From Saccopteryx bilineata (taxonomy: Eukaryota > Chordata > Mammalia > Chiroptera > Emballonuridae), in NCBI RefSeq assembly GCF_036850765.1, contig NC_089491.1:131184266-131248265 (forward strand): a stretch of 64,000 bases of DNA. The letters run 5' to 3'. The notes beneath the pieces are model-generated. The model was not told the origin of the DNA and did no database searches. It saw only the letters and a list, made by a program, of their open reading frames with translations. The translations under genes and the position numbers were made by a program. This document shows, piece after piece, positions 19,541 through 31,155 of this stretch (its first letter is position 1; the number at the start of each line of letters is the position of its first letter).

Positions 19541-21485
19541 AAAAGCCATTTGGGTCAATTACTGGCCTAGACTCTAAGAACAATTGTCTGTCTGATTTCT
19601 GTTGTTGTCTTTACTCTTCTAGTGAGGTAGACTTACGAACATCTCAACTATCATAACCCACATACTCTATAGATAAATCTGCTGGAACCTACCATAGTGG
19701 GCCAGGGCAGAGATAAACTGAGTACCTAGGTAGACCGTACATGTGAGTGGGTATGTGACAGAATCAGCGGATTGCTCACCCTAATGCTATCTCCTACCTC
19801 ATTTCTAGCTAAGAGAACGCTGGTTTTCAGATGTCAGGCACCCAATACTTCAGGGGAATCATCAAAACCTTATCCATTTGCCAGTCTTTGGTTGAAACAT
19901 AGGCATGTAGCACAATCCGACCAAGGAGGTGGGAGTGGTGGGGGGGACTATTTGTAAGCCTTTCAGAAGTTTCTTTGCTCTTCAAAAATGATTTGAGAAA
20001 TAGACCCTTTCTGTCTTGAGATATTATTGTGTAAGGATGTGATGCAGTGTTAACCCCTCTCCAAAACCAAAAAGCCCTGATTTGTAGTGTTTGCCTATTT
20101 CCATTTTTGTGGTGCACATCCTCCCGTGATGGCTAATTTTAAGCTATCAATAGCTCAATAATTGGCTAGCAAATTTGGCGGTTAGTTCTTGGGAGCCCAT
20201 GGGAGCCAACTCCAGCTTACCCATTGCTTAGAGCTACTGTGCCCATCTTGTGAAGGAGCAGGCAACATGGTAAGGGTGGCAGAGGAGAAAGACAAGGGTC
20301 TCGAGGTCCTTAATGACACCTTGAGCCCCAGAGTTAACCAAGCCCAGAATCTTCTCACCTCTGGACTGTTCGTGACATAAATTAGTAAGTATACTTACTG
20401 ATGAAAGCTGGTTGAGTTGGTATTTGTGTGCAGTGAATCTGGGCTTGATCTAGCTGATACAGATGTCCATGGGGTCCCATCTAGTGGAGGGAGGGGAGCA
20501 CAGCAGGGGCAAAACTGTGCACTAATGGAAACTCTGGTGGTCAGGAGGAGGGGGCAGGGTGGGTCATGGAGGGGTACCATCTGGTTGAAAGAGGACTCTG
20601 GCCAGTTGTTGAGAGGAACAGGAAGGTGGCTGAGGGCCAGCCATGCTGTCAATGCCCTTGCCAAGGAGGCTGAAGTTCAGGGCAATGCTCCAGGGAGAGC
20701 AGGCGCCAGAGCGTGAGTCAGGAAGCCAGGCAGAAACCAGGCCTGGGAAGGGCTGCCCTGCTGTGTGCTGCATAGCACAGTGCTTTCGGCTGGAAAGGGG
20801 AGGCCTGGGAAGAAAGGGCAGCACAGAGAGGGAGCAGTGTAATTCCAGAGTTCTAGATGGCTCACTCAATAATGGGGTAGGGAAATGTCCAGCAAAGCAG
20901 AGTCAGAATTCGCTCAGATAATGACCAGCTGAGATGGAAAGTTCAGGTCTTTTAGTAACTGCCATGGATCAGTCTGAGAAATGCAGAAAAAAACCCAGAA
21001 TTTTCTCTGAAGCTGCCTCAGCACATTTTCATGGCAATATTAAAGAAATACCGCTTACATTTTACTAGACTTTGAAAAGGGGCTTCCTCCCCCCACTTCA
21101 CCCTGTATTGTCACAAACTCTAGAGTCCTGAAATCCACCACTGAGACTGACATTGGCTTTCTAAGAAGAGCTTCTCCCTTCTTAGGGAAATGTGTTTGCC
21201 TGCCTGTGACAGACGCAGTTTCATTCCTGTTATGAAATGTCCTCACTTACAGTGTGATGTTGCCTGTTATTCATTTACCTCTTTCCTTTGTTTTCTTTTC
21301 CCATCCATCTATTAACCTGTCCACAGGCCTATCGTTGTTCATCCCAGGACCTTTCATTGAATAACTACCTGGGAAGGATTTTTATAATTGAATTGTATAA
21401 AGGAACTAGGTTCAGAAAGAATGAAAGCTGATGTGTCAACAACATTCTCCAGGGATTTAGCTGGTATCACCTGATGGTCCTTGGT
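19541..21485. other. No gene seen; unassigned sequence
   Basis: 20180-20920 is somewhat more GC-rich and has several overlapping 60-100-codon frames on both strands, none with a recognisable domain, splice-flanked exon pattern or codon signature I can support. No repeats are clearly identifiable. Confidence 0.4.
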
Positions 21486-22110
21486 ACCAATTCAACACCA
21501 ACAGGAATGCCTGATTTGGGGGATGGTGAAGAGGGAAACTTTCTTTGGTGCAAACAGTGCAACAATAACACAGGACGGCTGTGAAAACAGCACTGCTATG
21601 GAACAGCTGGACAGAGCTAGAGCACAGCTGTGAAAACAGCAGGCCATGAGGCTGCCACTGGGCCAGGTATCATCGTTCCAGCTAGGCAGCTCCACTCGGT
21701 GATGATGTGTGCTCCTTGCATGGTGCTTCAGCTTTTACAGCGGCCAAGTTTTCAAGGGAAAAATGCGTTCGTATAACAAAGAAGGAGGAGAACTGGCTTA
21801 TATAGACAAAAGTCCCTGCCCCTGGTTCCTGATTGGTCTTTTCTCACGCAAATGAGGATGTGGAGTTTGGCCCAAAGGCACCCTTCTGATTGGTCAGAAT
21901 AGAGCTGCTCTGATTGGTCAGAGCTATGCAGCTCAGTTGGATGGGGGAACCTCAGTCCTATTGGTTGGAATATTGGAATAGGACTCAAGGAAATCTCAAG
22001 GAGTTTAGGGATGCAGAGGTGGGAAGTACAGTGCAGAGACTTCTCCCCAATGTGTAGTTTGCGTGAAGAGCACCTATTCTGCAAGGCTCTGCTTTCTTCG
22101 TTTGAACCTA
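21486..22110 (-). promoter_or_regulatory. ERV-type LTR with CCAAT boxes and TATA box
   Basis: Read on the minus strand, four CCAAT boxes occur at 21960-21964, 21913-21917, 21889-21893 and 21832-21836, two within a repeated CTGACCAATCAGA-type core. An ATTTGCGT element near an octamer lies at 21846-21853 and a TATA box CTATATAAG at 21797-21806. Then a leader containing two copies of GCTGTTTTCACAGC-like sequence 49 bases apart (plus strand 21578-21592 and 21627-21641). This is the layout of a retroviral LTR U3-R region directing leftward transcription. The edges are approximate and I see no attached internal viral genes. Confidence 0.65.
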
Positions 22111-22807
22111 GTTAGCCACCAGGAGCTTCTCTTTCAATCTCTTTTTTCTTTCCAGGGTCCATACTAGAAAGCCAAAGGGCAGAAAACTTGGCTTCTTTTG
22201 CACGTTGTTACTGTTGTAAGTCATGATTAGTAATTTAAATTTTATTCAGTTGGGTGAATTCTGTGACAATATCATCATCAAGGAGTAATTAAGGATGAGA
22301 TCTGTCAGGAGAGAAAATCTTCAAGAGTGAAGTTCTCCCAAATTCATGCTCCTTCTCTAACTGTCCAGTATAGTTTGGCTTGTTTAAAGAGCTCTTCCCA
22401 ATTAGGAGAGATGCTTCAGAGAGTGAAAAAAAAGGGAATGATTTTCTGAAATGCAAAACCCATTATAAGCAGTGTCAAATGACAATTACAAAAAGGAGAA
22501 ATATTTGCAACTCATTTAGTAGACAAGGGATAATTTTCTTTATATGTAGAAAGCTTCTACAAATCAGTAAGAAAAAGACCAACAGCCCTACCTAAAAATG
22601 TGCAAATAGGAAGTCGATAGAAAAGGGAATACAAATGTTTCTTAAACGTATTAAAGACAGCTAACTTCATAATAACAGAAATAGAAATTAAATTTACATA
22701 GACATTATGTATTAGATTGGCAATGATAAAAGAAATTAACATGCTGTGTTGGTAAGAGTGTGAAGAGACAAATGTTCTCATATGTGATTGGTGGGAAAAT
22801 AAACTGG

Positions 22808-23187
22808 GGCCCTAGGCAGTTGGATCAGTGGTAGAGCATCGGCCTGGCATGTGGATGTCCTGAGTTCAATTCCCCATAAGCATATAGGAGAAGCACTGAT
22901 CTGATTCTCCACCTCTTCCCCTCTCGCTTTTCTCTCTTTCTCCCTATCCCTTGCAGCCATGGCTCAATTGAATAAAGTTGGCCCTGGGCACTGAGAATTG
23001 CTCCATGGCCAAGGGCTCCAAGGTTTTCACCTCAGGCACTAAGAACTCCAGTTGCTGAGCAATGGATCAATGCCCCAGATGGGCAGAGCATCCCCCCACT
23101 AGTGGGCTTGCCAGGTGGATCCTGGTGGGGCACATGTGAGGGTCTGTCTCTGCCTCACCTCTTCATACTGAATAAAAAAAAGAAAAG
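22808..23187 (+). mobile_element. Rhin-1-like SINE, older copy
   Basis: Same layout as the young copies (GTGGTAGAGCATCGGCCTGG head, GAGTTCAATTCC B box, GGCAGAGCATC body, A-rich tail) but with many substitutions and no strict B box. Diverged 12-bp duplications AAAATAAACTGG (22796-22807) and AAAAGAAACCGG (23188-23199). Confidence 0.85.
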
Positions 23188-23589
23188 AAAAGAAACCGGT
23201 ATAATTTTATGAAGGATTCTTTGGAAATGTCCTTCAAAATTATGAATATCTTTATTCTTTGATAAAGTAAAGCCAGTTCTAGGAGTTTGTCCTACAGATT
23301 TATTGCCACATATAGGTAATAACAAGTCCACAAGATTATACAGTGCAGCATTGTTTGTAATGGCAAAAAGTGGAAACAATCCAAATATCATTTATTAAAA
23401 AATAATTAAATAAATTATGGCATATCCAAATAATGGAATATAGTGCAGCCATAAAAATGAGGCTACTTTTATGTATACACATTGAGAGATTTCCAAGATA
23501 TTTTGTTAAGTGAAAAAAATTAAGGTGCTGATAGTTGAGTAACAAAAGTATAGAGAAAGAATATTAATACCAGATAGATTTGTATTTGC

Positions 23590-23630
23590 TTGTGTGTATG
23601 TGTGTGTGTGTGTGTGTATATACACACACA
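23590..23630. repeat. (TG)n/(CA)n microsatellite with palindromic centre
   Basis: A TG run that turns through TATA into a CA run (TGTGTGTATATACACACACA), making a self-complementary tract. Confidence 0.9.
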
Positions 23631-23796
23631 AGTCCAGAGTGATTTCCAAAAAATTAATAATATTCAGTTTCTTGATGGAGAGGAATTGTGTACCTAAGGC
23701 ATAGGGTAAGAGAGAGATTTTTTTTTTTACTTTGTACCCTTTTTTGTTCTTTTTTGGAAATATTCTCACAATTCAAACTGGTAAATATATATATAT

Positions 23797-24140
23797 TTTT
23801 TGGCTGTAGCTGGTGACTTAGTGGATTGAGTGTCAGCCCAGTGTGAAGACATCCCAGGTTTGACTTCTGGTCAGGGCACACAGGAGAAGTGACCATCTGC
23901 TTCTCCCTCCCTCACTCCCCCCCTTTCTCCCTCTTCCCCTCCTACAGCCAGTGGTGCAGTTGGTTCCAGTGTGGCCCTGGGTGCTGAGGATAGCTCCATT
24001 GGAGCACATCAGCCTCAGATGCTAAAAATAGCTTGGAACTCGAGCATTAGCTCCTGATGGGGCTGCTGGGTGGATCCTGGTCAGGGTGCATGCAGGAGTC
24101 TGCCTCACTATCTCCCTCCTCTTGTTAAAAAGAAAATTAA
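23797..24140 (+). mobile_element. Rhin-1-like SINE, old diverged copy
   Basis: Head GCTGTAGCTGGTGACTTAGT, a degraded B box (GGTTTGACTTC), GGGCACACAGGAGAAG, a C/T-rich middle, GGTGGATCCTGGTCAGGGTG and an A-rich end near 24125-24140. The box mutations suggest it is long silent. Confidence 0.8.
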
Positions 24141-24640
24141 TATGAAAAAATGCTCTGATGCAGATTAAATCTAAAATCACTTAAATTTACCCAATTAGTA
24201 GTATATTCTCAACTTTTTACTTTCATCCTCTTTTATTATTTGGTGGTCATCCATCCTCCATTTATGCATATTCCCCACTATTCAGGGTGCCATGCATTTT
24301 CCCTCTCTACACCTGACCTCAATTTGTCTCGATTTCTCCTGTAGTTACCAGGTAACAACTCTTCTGGTGGGATATTACTATTTAGATGTCTTCTTCTAAG
24401 TGCCAGATATAAGGCAATCATGTCAATACTTATTCAACATTTTCTCCTCTAAATAATAGAAAACAAAATCATAGTTGGGAAGTTTAGGAGGAAACTAGCT
24501 TTCTTTTCAAGGAACCAAGTAACTGATAGAACAGAAGTTGGCAACCTATGCCATGTATGTTGCTAATAATCTCATTTTAAAAGATAACATTTGGGAAAGG
24601 TAACTATATATGTATATAGAAAAGCAAGAAGTCTATCCTA
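24141..24640. other. No gene seen
   Basis: AT-rich sequence without recognisable repeats or open frames of note. Confidence 0.4.
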
Positions 24641-24790
24641 TGAAGAGTGCAGTAGCAAGAATTGGAGGTTTGGATTCAGATTCTTGCTCGGATGCTTACT
24701 GGTTATGTGACTTTAGGCAAGTTTTCTTAGCCCTACTTTTCCTCTCTGTAATATAAGCTCTATAATGGTTACTGTGGCCAAGACTGCTAG
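24641..24790 (+). repeat. MIR
   Basis: Core block GGTTATGTGACTTTAGGCAAG followed by the TTCTTAGCCCTACTTTTCCTC and TGTAATATAAGCTC blocks in the MIR order. Confidence 0.7.
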
Positions 24791-25560
24791 TGGTCTACCA
24801 AAATCTGTTCTTATTTTCTTTTGTGGGAATAGACACATAGCTGGACATGTGGCTACTAATATTATATTTCTAACTCTGCATTGCTGTTAAATGTTGTTAA
24901 GGGACTAATTCACAACCAGTGGAAGTGCGATGTGCATATTTGGCTCTAGGACATAAAACTCCTTCATGCTCTTTTCTATTCCTACAAGCTGAAACCAAGA
25001 GGGTAACAATCTTGACTGGGGAGATGAGAATAAGATTGTGGGGATGCAAAGCAATGACTTGGAAAGAAGCCAGGTCTCTAAATAAACACATGGAGCACAG
25101 CTGTTTACCCACCTGGAACATCTGCCCATGCCCACCATTCCATAAGAGAAAAATGAGCTCAGCTTCAAACCACTTTATTATTTTTTTGTTTTCTTGTTAG
25201 GGCAGCCTAACCTTTCCCTAACCAATATAGTTAGGACTCTTTATGTTATAAGTAATCGAATGCCCAACTCAAACTAGGCAAATAAATACATAAATAAATA
25301 AATGGTATTTATTTGACTCCCACATAATAGAAAATTTAAGAAGTAGGGAAAACTTAGGGTTTTGATTTAGTATTTAGTGACATCCACAAATAAATTCTTT
25401 CTTTCTATCCTTTTGCTCTAGCTTTTGTGGAGTCAGCTTCATCTGTGGATGGTTATCCTGGATAGCTATGGTGATGCCAGGCTTCATATTCGCTCACCAC
25501 ACCTTCTGGGGTTGGGGGAGGGGAGCTTTCTTTCAATACCCCCAGCATACTTCTGATTGA
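24791..25560 (+). repeat. Old LTR-like and interspersed repeat sequence
   Basis: 24791-25235 ends in a TTGTTAGGGCAGCCTAACC block typical of the 3' part of old mammalian LTRs; 25236-25560 begins TTATAAGTAATCGAATGCCC and looks like a different old repeat with a common TTATTTGACTCCCACA block. Families not assigned. Confidence 0.4.
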
Positions 25561-25789
25561 CCCAATTGTGGTCACCTGTCTTACTTGAACTGTGACCAGA
25601 GGATGGACTTATACGGATGAGCTTATGCCCCATTCACTTGTCCTACCCTCCAGGCAGGTCAGCTTCCTCAGAACCTATGGAATGTAAGGAGAAGGTATGA
25701 GCACTGTGATAGAAATTGGAATGGTTACCAGGATAAGAGGGATTGGCTGTTGGGGAGATGCCACTTTGTCCACTACGGAAATGCAGTGA

Positions 25790-25870
25790 TTATTTTGAGT
25801 ATTAAATTGACTGAGGTAAAACATATGAAGTGTCTAGCACAGTGCCTGATGCTCAGTAAGTGGGCCATGG
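25790..25870 (+). repeat. MIR 3' part
   Basis: GTGTCTAGCACAGTGCCTGATGCTCAGTAAG region, the conserved MIR end. Confidence 0.65.
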
Positions 25871-26284
25871 TTGTGAATTTACTCTTCCCTCCTAGATCTA
25901 ATTTGCTCTGCTGCAAAGCGATAAGGCATTAGAGAAGATTTTTCTCTCCTGGTGTTCCAGGCAGTACTTACAGGACCAGTCAAACAGGCTTGTGATATGC
26001 ACAAAGAAACTACCTCTCAGTTTTAACTTTTCTGTCACACAGAGCAAGTATTGGTGGGAGTGGCCCATGGCTGGCACTGCCATCTCACACTCAGAGAAAG
26101 AATAAAAAAGGCTTAGAACCACCCTTTCATATCATCTGTGATCTGTCAGTCTAGGTGCTCACTGGCCCATCAGTTTATGAAGAACCGGATTTGAGATTCC
26201 AGAAGGGGCTGCCTGCACAGTATTTGTGCTGCTTCAGTAGAATGGTTGAGAGATAATATTTGAGCCATTTTAGTTTTTGGCTTT

Positions 26285-26525
26285 TTTGCCTCTACTGACT
26301 TGCTAGAGGCTATAAAATATAATGAAAAGATCCTGAACTCAAGTCTGAGACCCCACTTTGCTCTCATCAGCTGTGTTATCTTGTGTAAGTAATTTTATTC
26401 TTTATGCCTCAGTTTTCTTTTCTGTATAATAGGGCCTCAACTCTTGTTCTACAAACATCCTAGGGTGGTTGTGTGGCTCAAAGAAATGATGTGTTTGAGA
26501 GCACTTTGTAAATAGAAAAGATTTG
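26285..26525 (+). repeat. MIR
   Basis: AGCTGTGTTATCTTGTGTAAG, CCTCAGTTTTCTTTTCTGTA and AGAGCACTTTGTAAATAG blocks in order. Confidence 0.8.
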
Positions 26526-26739
26526 AAAGAAAAGGAGTTAACAAACACAATAATGGAGATGCTTTGTGTGTGCAAAAGTTTCTCTATTCTAAGGGCCAAC
26601 CTCGCTGAGGCTTGGGAAACAAAACTGGTTGAGAAAGAACAGGCCAAGGGGGATATTTCTGTTCATAGTGCAGGAAGATAGAGCTGTTCAATTAGCAATT
26701 ATATGTTGACTACCTAGGTATGTTTGTCCCTGGTATTTT

Positions 26740-26930
26740 ACATGTTATTTGTTTTAATCCTTTAAATAATCCTAAGGGAATAAATATTATTATGCCAGTT
26801 TTGCAAATGCGGAAACTGAGTCTGAGTGTATCTAAGTAACAAGACCAATGCTGCACATTTAAGAAGTGGCAGGCCCAGGTTTGAAAGTCAAGTCTGTTTA
26901 ACCAACAAGGCAAGTGAGGCCATTATCTGA
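26740..26930 (-). repeat. MIR
   Basis: Complement order: TTTAATCCTTTAAATAATCC, CAGTTTTGCAAATGCGGAAA, AACTGAGTCTGAGTG and AGTGGCAGGCCCAGGTTTGA blocks. Confidence 0.8.
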
Positions 26931-27039
26931 CTCAGACAAGAAAGAAATGACCACCTAAAATGTCGTACCTAGGTAGACTGACTGGCTTATGAGATTTGTA
27001 GATATTCACTGGGGGGCTCATAATAACCCTTTCATTTGC

Positions 27040-27150
27040 TTGTTCATACATCTGATCCACAAACATTTTCTGAGCATGTCCCTCATAACAGGAACTGTGC
27101 GAGATTTATAATACAACAATGAATGAAATACAATTCTTGAAGGGTTCAAG
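27040..27150 (+). repeat. Ancient repeat fragment (same family as 28383)
   Basis: ACAAACATTTTCTGAGCATG, AGGAACTGTGCGAGATTTAT and CAACAATGAATGAAATACAA blocks match the 5' part of the copy at 28383. Confidence 0.5.
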
Positions 27151-27628
27151 AGGCATTGGTGCAGCAGAATGGCTTGTCACACATCCCATTTGTCCTCAGT
27201 TCAGTTCTATTAGAAAAATTGTTTCTATTACTTGGCCAACATTAATGTTTTAAATGTTATTGTTCTGTAGAAATGGCCCACTTATGCTGCTTCCTGCCAG
27301 AAAATGGCATAAGTCCATAATAACTGAAGATCATATAACCAATGATTTCATTTCAGAGGCAACTGCACAATAGTTTTTAAATGATAATAATTGCTTACTG
27401 CTCTCAGAATTATCTTATTGTCTGGTGATGGTTATGAAGACAGTGGGGTTTTAAAAGGCCATTCAGTAAGAGTGACAGAAGAAACTATTTTTTGTTTTCT
27501 CTGAATGACTCTCAGCATGAGAATCTAATTCAGAGCCCTTAAAGGTCTGAAAGAACTTCTGTGATAACCTTAAAGTCCTTAAAGCTGAAAGGAGACTGAC
27601 TTATAGAACAATACAGAAAAGTAAAGGT

Positions 27629-28017
27629 GGCCCTAGCCAGGTGGCTCAGTGGTAGAGCATGTGCCTGGAGTGTGGAAGTCCTGGATTCAATTCCCAGTCA
27701 GGGCACACAGGAGAAGCAACCATCTGCTTACCTCTCCCCCCCCCCCCCCGTCCTTATTATCCTTCTTCTCTCTCTTCACTCTCATAGCCATGGCTCAAAT
27801 GGTTGGAGCAAGTTGGTCCTGGGCACTGAGGATGGCTCCGTAGCCTCACATCAGGTGCTAAAAATAGCCCAGTTGCTGAACAATGGAGCAGCAGCCCCAG
27901 ATAGGCAGAGCATCACAGGGTAAGAAGGTTGCTAGGTGGATCCCCATTGGGTTGCATGGAGTCTGTCTCTCTGCCTCCCCGCCACTCACTTAATTAAAAA
28001 AAAAAAAGAAAAAAATC
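27629..28017 (+). mobile_element. Rhin-1-like SINE, middle-aged copy with C-run
   Basis: Head GGCCCTAGCCAGGTGGCTCA, GGATTCAATTCCC B-box region, GGGCACACAGGAGAAG, a run of 14-15 C at 27737-27751, body GCCATGGCTCAAATGGTTGG to GGTGGATCCCC, A-tail to 28017. Flanks GAAAAGTAAAGGTG and AAAATCTGAAGGTG suggest a worn duplication. Confidence 0.85.
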
Positions 28018-28229
28018 TGAAGGTGTGGCTCCTACACAAGCAGTACTTCCTCATAGATCCTGATTGAACAAAGATGAGCTGGGTGAGACCCCACAATAAA
28101 AATAGCCACTGAAATGGTGTTTAGCATCTTAATTTAAAGAAGTTATATCCCTCTCCTCTTTGTCAGGTATTGTGCAAATAAGCATCACAGTCTGAAAATA
28201 TTCCACACATTTATCTGTCCATATCAATG

Positions 28230-28350
28230 TTATATGATGAAAGTTGCTTTTGAGGGGGAGAGCCATCCTTTGTTAAGCACCTACTAAGGACCAGAGATGT
28301 TACATAGTTTGCTCATTTAACAGTCAACACAACCTTGTGAGTTATGTTTT
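28230..28350 (-). repeat. MIR fragment
   Basis: GTTAAGCACCTACTAAGGAC, TTTGCTCATTTAACAGTCAA and CAACCTTGTGAG blocks in the reverse MIR order. Confidence 0.6.
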
Positions 28351-28382
28351 TACCGCTTCACAAAGCTCTTTGCCTTATGCAG

Positions 28383-30250
28383 CTTTACTGATTTATTCAG
28401 CAAATATTTATTAAATGCCTACCGTGTACCAGGCATGTTTTAGAAGGTGGTAATATAACAGCGAACAAAACCTACAAATGTCCCCTGTTCCCATGGAGCT
28501 TTTATTTTAGTGGTTGGAGACATAACTAAACAAATATGCAAACAAACATATAAGATGTGAGGCTCTGGAAATCAGTGCTATGGAGAAAACAATGGAGCGA
28601 GGAGAGGTAAGAATACTAGGTAGCAAGGGTGGGTGGATTTTATGAATTTGAATTTACATAGAATAATCAATGTATTATTTATGTACGGCTGAGTAACAAA
28701 TTACCCCAAGATGTAGTGTCTTAAAACAACAAACTTTTATTATCTTATAGTTTCTGTGGGAGCATCAGAGTACACACAACTTAGCTAGTGTCTCTGTGTC
28801 CAGGTCTCTTGGGAGGTTGCTGTCAGTGAAGAAGGCTGTTGGATTGAGGGTCTCACTTCCTGGCTGGCTATGGCTGGAGCCCTCCCTCAGCCCCTGCCAC
28901 ATGAGCATCTCCATGTGGCAGCTCACAACGTAGCTGTTGCTCTCACTAGAGTGAGTGGGCAAGTGAAAGAATGAGTGTGCCTAAGACGGAAGCCACGGTC
29001 TTTTCATAACATGATCTCATCACATGTCTAATTCTATTTTCTTAGAGAGAAGTCACTAAATTCAGCTCGCATTCAAGCATTTGGGATGATATAAAGGTGT
29101 GAATACCAGGAGGGGGGAGTCATTGGCAACCATCTCAGAAACTGCTTACCACATTTAGGGAGGCCTCTATAACAAGATGACATTTGAACAGAAACCTAAA
29201 TGAGGTGAGGCAGAGAGCTAGCTACCCAAGAGAAAAGCATGCTAGGCAGAGGAAACAGCTAGTGCAAAGGCTGAGGGAGGATGGTACAAGATGGAGTCAG
29301 AGAGGCAATGCTAGATTAGATAATGTAGTTTTATGTGGGTTGTTGTGCGGAATTTGGGTTTTACTGTGAGATGAGAAGGCTTTGGAAGGTTTTGGGCAGA
29401 GGAGTGACATGACTTGTTTTTTCAGATCGCTCTGCTTGCTGTGTGAAGAACAGAGTGGAGAAACAGGCTTTAGTAGAAACAATGGAACCTGTTCGGAGGC
29501 AAGCGCAGTCATCAGGCTGAACAATGATGAAGGCTTAGACCCGGCTGGTAGTGTTGGAAATGGCATGAAGTGGTTGGATTTTGGATACATTTCTCAGTAG
29601 GATTGACAGGATTTGCTGATGTTTTAGATGTGGAATGTGAAAGAAAGTGAGTAGTCAATGATGACTCGAGGGTCTTTGGCCTTAATAAGTAGAAAGAGTT
29701 GCAATTTATTAAGCTGAAAAATACTAGTGGAGAAGTAGGTTCTGAGAGGGGAGGTATAATCGGAATCTTGTGCATGTTAACATATGCAAATTAGGCATCC
29801 AAGTGGAGATGCCAAATTAACAATAGGATATATGAGTCTAGAGCTCAGGAGAGTGGAGTGGATTATAAATACAAATTTGGGAATTCCCAGACTTAATAGG
29901 GTAGTTAAAACCAATGGGTGAGTGAAAATACTGAAGTGCGTGTAGATATAGAAGTGGAAATGTTTTGAGTTTGAAATCCTGGGGCACTCCGAGGTTTAGA
30001 AGTTAGGAAAGTAAGGTCAGCAAAGAAGACTGAGAGAGTAATTAGAAAAGGATAAGGAGAACCAAGAGAGATGAGTGCTTTGCAAACCAAGTAAATCAAG
30101 TGTTTCAAGGGGTAGAGAGTGATCAACTGTGTTAAATACTGCCAGTAGGATCAAGCAATGACGGCTGAGCATTGACCGTGGGTTTGGGAGCATGGAGGTC
30201 ACGGGTGGCCTGGGGACTGTTTCAGTGGAGTGGAGAATGAAAGGGGCGCA
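28383..30250 (+). repeat. Long relic of an ancient repeat (probably L3/CR1-like), split by an LTR
   Basis: 28383-28670 and 29154-30250 form one old element: CAGCAAATATTTATTAAATG, CCTACCGTGTACCAGGCATG and AACAGCGAACAAAACC at the left; GACATTTGAACAGAAACCTA, GGAAACAGCTAGTGCAAAGG, GCAGAGGAGTGACATGACTT, ACAGGATTTGCTGATG and CTGGGGCACTCCGAGG at the right. The same blocks recur at 15085, 39700, 57045 and 61206, all in plus orientation. It has no open reading frame worth calling. The family name is uncertain. Confidence 0.6.
28671..29153 (-). mobile_element. Solo LTR, MaLR/ERVL-like
   Basis: On the minus strand it begins TGTGGTAAGCAG and ends in ATACA, so it has the TG...CA termini of an LTR. Characteristic blocks on the plus strand: GAGTAACAAATTACCCC, GTGTCTTAAAACAACAAAC, TTTCTGTGGGAGCATC, CCACATGAGCATCTCC and GTGTGAATACCAGGAGG. 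It interrupts the ancient repeat cleanly. No internal viral sequence is present. Confidence 0.7.
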
Positions 30251-30296
30251 TGTGGAGAAGATAAGGACTGAGGTTCTTTTGAGATATCGATGTCTG

Positions 30297-30475
30297 TCAA
30301 CAATTGGTTTACTGAACCACCTGCAACATGCTCACCTGCTGTGCTTATTAGTAAAATAGACTTGGGAGGGCCCCACTCCAGAATCTCAATAGTTGGCATC
30401 TTGTGATCTTTATTTTAGCAAGTCCCACAGGTGATTCGGGGGCACATAGATATTTGAAAAGCAATGTCTTTCCCT
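30297..30475 (+). repeat. MER5-like hAT remnant
   Basis: ACCTGCAACATGCTCACCTG, a GGCCCCACTCCAGAATCTCA block and AAGTCCCACAGGTGATTCGG follow the order of the short MER5 non-autonomous hAT element. Termini are worn. Confidence 0.6.
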
Positions 30476-30541
30476 ATGTACTTTATCTTTCATCTTGCCA
30501 GGTCACTGTTTTGTTTTGTTTTTTCAAGTTAACTGGTTTAT

Positions 30542-30718
30542 TTCTTTTTTTTTATAAATAAATTTTTATTAGTTTTAATAGGGTGACATCAATAAATCAG
30601 GGTACATATATTCAAATAAAACATGTCCAGGTTATCTTGTCATTCAATTATGTTGCATACCCATCTCCCAAAGTCAGATTGTCCTCCATCACCTTCTATC
30701 TAGTTAGGTTACTGTTTG
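30542..30718 (-). mobile_element. 5'-truncated L1 3' end
   Basis: Starts on the plus strand with a T run (tail) then AAATTTTTATTAGTTTTAAT, AGGGTGACATCAATAAATCA and ACATGTCCAGGTTATCTTG, which I recognise as the complement of a bat-type L1 3' UTR. About 170 bp, a dead-on-arrival insertion. Confidence 0.7.
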
Positions 30719-30737
30719 ACTTAAGATATTACATGTA

Positions 30738-31107
30738 GGCCCTGGCCGGTTTGCTCAGTGGTAGAGCATCGGCCTGGTGTGTAGAAGTCTCGGGTTCGAT
30801 TCCCGGCCAGGGCACACAGGAGAAGCACCCATTTGCTTCTCCACCCCTCCCCCTCTCCTTCCTCTCTGTCTCTCTCTTCCCCTCCCGCAGCCGGGGCTCC
30901 ATTGGAGCAAAGATGGCCCGGGCGCTAGAGTGGCTCTGGTCGCGGCAGAGCGACGCCCTGGAGGGGCAGAGCATCGCCCCCTGGTGGGCAGAGCCTTGCC
31001 CCCTGGTGGGCGTGCCGGGTGGATCCCAGTCAGGCGCATGCGGGAGTCTGTCTGACTGTCTCTCCCGGTTTCTAGTTTCAGAAAAATACAAAAAAAAAAA
31101 AAAAAAA
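30738..31107 (+). mobile_element. Rhin-1-like SINE, young copy (left arm of inverted pair)
   Basis: GGCCCTGGCCGGTTTGCTCA head, intact B box GGTTCGATTCC, GGCAGAGCATCGCCCCCTGG body, long A-tail. Perfect 15-bp duplications AAGATATTACATGTA at 30723-30737 and 31108-31122. Confidence 0.95.
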
Positions 31108-31155
31108 AAGATATTACATGTATGGTTCATTTGTGTAACCCAAGATAGTATTTTT

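Larger units (their letters stand above)
22400..23796 (+). repeat. Old L1 fragment carrying a SINE
   Basis: 22400-22807 and 23200-23796 together read as the ORF2 end and 3' region of an old L1: the GTAAGAGTGTGAAGAGACAA block and the TGGTGGGAAAATAAACTGG block before the SINE, then AGCATTGTTTGTAATGGCAA, AATGGAATATAGTGCAGCC and TTTTGTTAAGTGAAAAAA. A (TG)n tract at 23590-23630 lies in it. Confidence 0.8.
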
